From positions 372,001 to 436,000 of the forward strand of contig NZ_JALNPR010000002.1 of assembly GCF_023541015.1 (NCBI RefSeq): a stretch of DNA of 64,000 nucleotides. The letters are read 5' to 3'. The stretch is from Marivivens donghaensis (lineage in GTDB: Bacteria > Pseudomonadota > Alphaproteobacteria > Rhodobacterales > Rhodobacteraceae). Position numbers and translations under genes: made by a program. The notes beneath the pieces were generated by a model that had not been told where the DNA came from, did not search any database, and worked only from the letters and a program-made list of their open reading frames with translations. Of this stretch, positions 62,390-64,000 are shown one piece after another. Position 1 is the first letter of the stretch, and the number at the start of each line of letters is the position of its first letter.

Positions 62390-63565
62390 TTAAGCGAGGA
62401 TTTTGGAAACAACGCCCGAACCAACGGTACGGCCGCCTTCGCGGATCGCGAAGCGGAGGCCTTCTTCCATCGCGATCGGTGCGATCAGCTCTGCCGACAG
62501 CTTCAGGTTGTCGCCAGGCATAACCATCTCGGTGCCTTCCGGCAGGATGCAGGTACCGGTGACGTCAGTCGTACGGAAGTAGAACTGCGGACGGTAGTTC
62601 GCGAAGAACGGAGTGTGACGGCCGCCTTCTTCTTTGGTCAGAATGTAGACCTCAGCTTCGAACTTGGTGTGCGGGTTAACAGAACCCGGCTTACACAGGA
62701 TCTGACCACGCTCAACGCCGTCACGGTCAACGCCACGCAGAAGCGCGCCGATGTTGTCGCCTGCTTCACCACGGTCAAGCAGTTTGCGGAACATTTCAAC
62801 ACCAGTACAGGTGGTGGTTTTGGTGTCGCGGATACCAACGATTTCGATCGCGTCGCCAACGTTGATTACGCCACGCTCAACACGACCGGTCACAACAGTA
62901 CCACGGCCCGAGATCGAGAACACGTCTTCGATCGGCATCAGGAACGGCAGGTCAACTGCACGTGCCGGAGTCGGGATGTAGGTGTCTACGGCTTCCATCA
63001 GAGCGCGGATCGAGTTCTCACCGATCTCCGGGTCGCGGCCTTCCATAGCAGCCAGAGCCGAACCTTTAACGATCGGAATATCGTCGCCAGGGTAGTCGTA
63101 GGACGACAGAAGCTCACGGATTTCCATCTCAACCAGCTCGAGCAGCTCTTCGTCGTCTACCTGGTCAACTTTGTTCATGTAGACAACCATGTGCGGGATG
63201 CCAACCTGACGACCAAGAAGGATGTGCTCGCGGGTCTGCGGCATCGGGCCGTCAGCAGCGTTAACAACCAGGATCGCGCCGTCCATCTGAGCAGCACCAG
63301 TGATCATGTTCTTAACATAGTCAGCGTGGCCTGGGCAGTCGACGTGTGCGTAGTGACGGGTCTCGGTTTCGTACTCAACGTGAGCGGTCGAAATGGTGAT
63401 GCCGCGTGCTTTCTCTTCAGGTGCGCCGTCGATCTGGTCGTATGCGCGGAAGTCACCAAAATATTTGGTGATTGCTGCGGTCAATGTGGTTTTACCGTGG
63501 TCAACGTGGCCAATCGTGCCGATGTTAACGTGCGGTTTGTTACGTTCAAACTTACCTTTAGCCAT
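62390..63565 (-). CDS. tuf: Elongation factor Tu
   Basis: 391 residues. [33 protein letters not shown] contains the P-loop (GHVDHGKT), then [22 protein letters not shown] and the C-terminal domains ending [11 protein letters not shown]. Delivers aminoacyl-tRNA to the ribosome. It follows fusA by 84 nt on the same strand. Confidence 0.99.
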   Translation of the reverse strand: MAKGKFERNKPHVNIGTIGHVDHGKTTLTAAITKYFGDFRAYDQIDGAPEEKARGITISTAHVEYETETRHYAHVDCPGHADYVKNMITGAAQMDGAILVVNAADGPMPQTREHILLGRQVGIPHMVVYMNKVDQVDDEELLELVEMEIRELLSSYDYPGDDIPIVKGSALAAMEGRDPEIGENSIRALMEAVDTYIPTPARAVDLPFLMPIEDVFSISGRGTVVTGRVERGVINVGDAIEIVGIRDTKTTTCTGVEMFRKLLDRGEAGDNIGALLRGVDRDGVERGQILCKPGSVNPHTKFEAEVYILTKEEGGRHTPFFANYRPQFYFRTTDVTGTCILPEGTEMVMPGDNLKLSAELIAPIAMEEGLRFAIREGGRTVGSGVVSKILA

Positions 63566-63649
63566 AGTGGCCTCCTTAGTCTTGCGCTGGCGGGTTCACC
63601 CCGCCGGTGTTGAATCGGCGGGAGACTAGTGCCCCCCGCCATTTCGCCA

Positions 63650-64000
63650 TTAGGCGTATTTCTTCTGGATCTCGTCCGAAACGTTCTGCGGAACTGCTTC
63701 GTAGTGATCGAACTGCATGGTGAACTGAGCACGGCCGGAAGACATCGAACGCAGAGTGTTGATGTAACCGAACATGTTCGCCAGCGGCACAAACGCGTCG
63801 ATAGCGATTGCGTTACCGCGGGTGTCCTGACCCTGAACCTGACCGCGACGCGATGTTAGGTCGCCGATGATACCGCCGGTGTATTCTTCCGGAGTGATAA
63901 CTTCGACTTTCATGATCGGCTCGAGCAGTTTCGCCCCAGCTTTTTTCATGCCTTCGCGCATACCCATACGAGCTGCGATTTCGAACGCGAGAACCGAGGA
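63650..64000 (-). CDS. fusA: Elongation factor G, C-terminal part (runs off window)
   Basis: The last 116 residues are visible: [114 protein letters not shown]. These are domains IV-V of EF-G, the translocation GTPase. The frame is open to the window edge. Confidence 0.98.
   Translation of the reverse strand, partial: SSVLAFEIAARMGMREGMKKAGAKLLEPIMKVEVITPEEYTGGIIGDLTSRRGQVQGQDTRGNAIAIDAFVPLANMFGYINTLRSMSSGRAQFTMQFDHYEAVPQNVSDEIQKKYA

Noticed and set aside
1-64000. CRISPR array, prophage or toxin-antitoxin module
   Set aside because: No regularly spaced repeats, cas genes, phage structural genes or recognisable toxin-antitoxin pairs were seen.

Overview
The window comes from an alphaproteobacterium, almost certainly a member of the Rhodobacterales (Roseobacter group). 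The evidence is the BztABCD-type amino-acid transporter, the LuxI/LuxR pair, the ATP12-HAD-RluC-CrcB-RarA order, the RibH2-type lumazine synthase, and the protein sequences of the ribosomal cluster. Base composition is moderate to high GC. The exceptions are an AT-richer stretch around narK1 and its regulator gene, the moeA/carbonic anhydrase/DUF2478 genes, and about 480 bp next to a tRNA.

Layout. (1) 1-373: start of ribH under an FMN riboswitch. (2) 513-23811: an accessory-looking segment bracketed by two tRNA-Arg genes whose 3' ends both face inward. It carries a SLAC1-type anion channel and a complete membrane-bound nitrate reductase locus, narK1-narK2-narGHJI-PpiC on the minus strand. A beta-carbonic anhydrase, a MoeA and a DUF2478 protein follow on the same strand. 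A divergent Crp/Fnr regulator faces narK1 across an intergenic region with two perfect FNR-type palindromes. After that come a cytochrome b561/membrane-fusion/RND efflux operon with a divergent TetR regulator and palindrome, and an IS1182-family insertion sequence. (3) 23875-27379: TVP38 protein, mercuric-reductase-like flavoprotein and an orphan histidine kinase. (4) 27630-35539, plus strand: rpmH-rnpA-yidD-ttcA, a GGDEF/EAL protein with a degenerate GGDEF site, yidC-engB-argB, a ferredoxin-like protein and a SixA-like phosphatase. (5) 35582-40670: bztABCD. (6) 40873-46326: luxR-luxI-rarA-crcB-rluC-HAD-ATP12, all minus strand. (7) 46462-64000: translation cluster fusA(partial)-tuf-S10-spc-alpha operons, minus strand.

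How the genes work together. The nar locus imports nitrate (NarK1/NarK2) and reduces it at the membrane (NarGHI, assembled by NarJ and a molybdenum-cofactor insertion protein). It is probably induced at low oxygen or by nitrate/NO signals through the Fnr-family regulator. No nitrite, NO or N2O reductase genes are present, so only the first step of denitrification is encoded here.

The ribosomal cluster departs from the textbook order in two places. A putative 2OG-Fe(II) oxygenase gene sits on the opposite strand between rplP and rpmC, with a two-way terminator and a new promoter restarting the ribosomal genes. A small DUF1127 gene with its own promoter and terminator sits between rpmD and rplO. 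Recognisable promoters (17-nt spacers) and terminators divide the cluster into at least four ribosomal transcription units plus the DUF1127 unit. The predicted S10 transcript would begin with a UUCG-capped hairpin.

The most interesting leads are the oxygenase and DUF1127 insertions in the ribosomal cluster, the carbonic anhydrase/MoeA/DUF2478 group beside nar, the roughly 190-residue charged insert in the BztC permease, and the FNR-box arrangement. All functional calls are by motif and sequence recognition; no database search was run.
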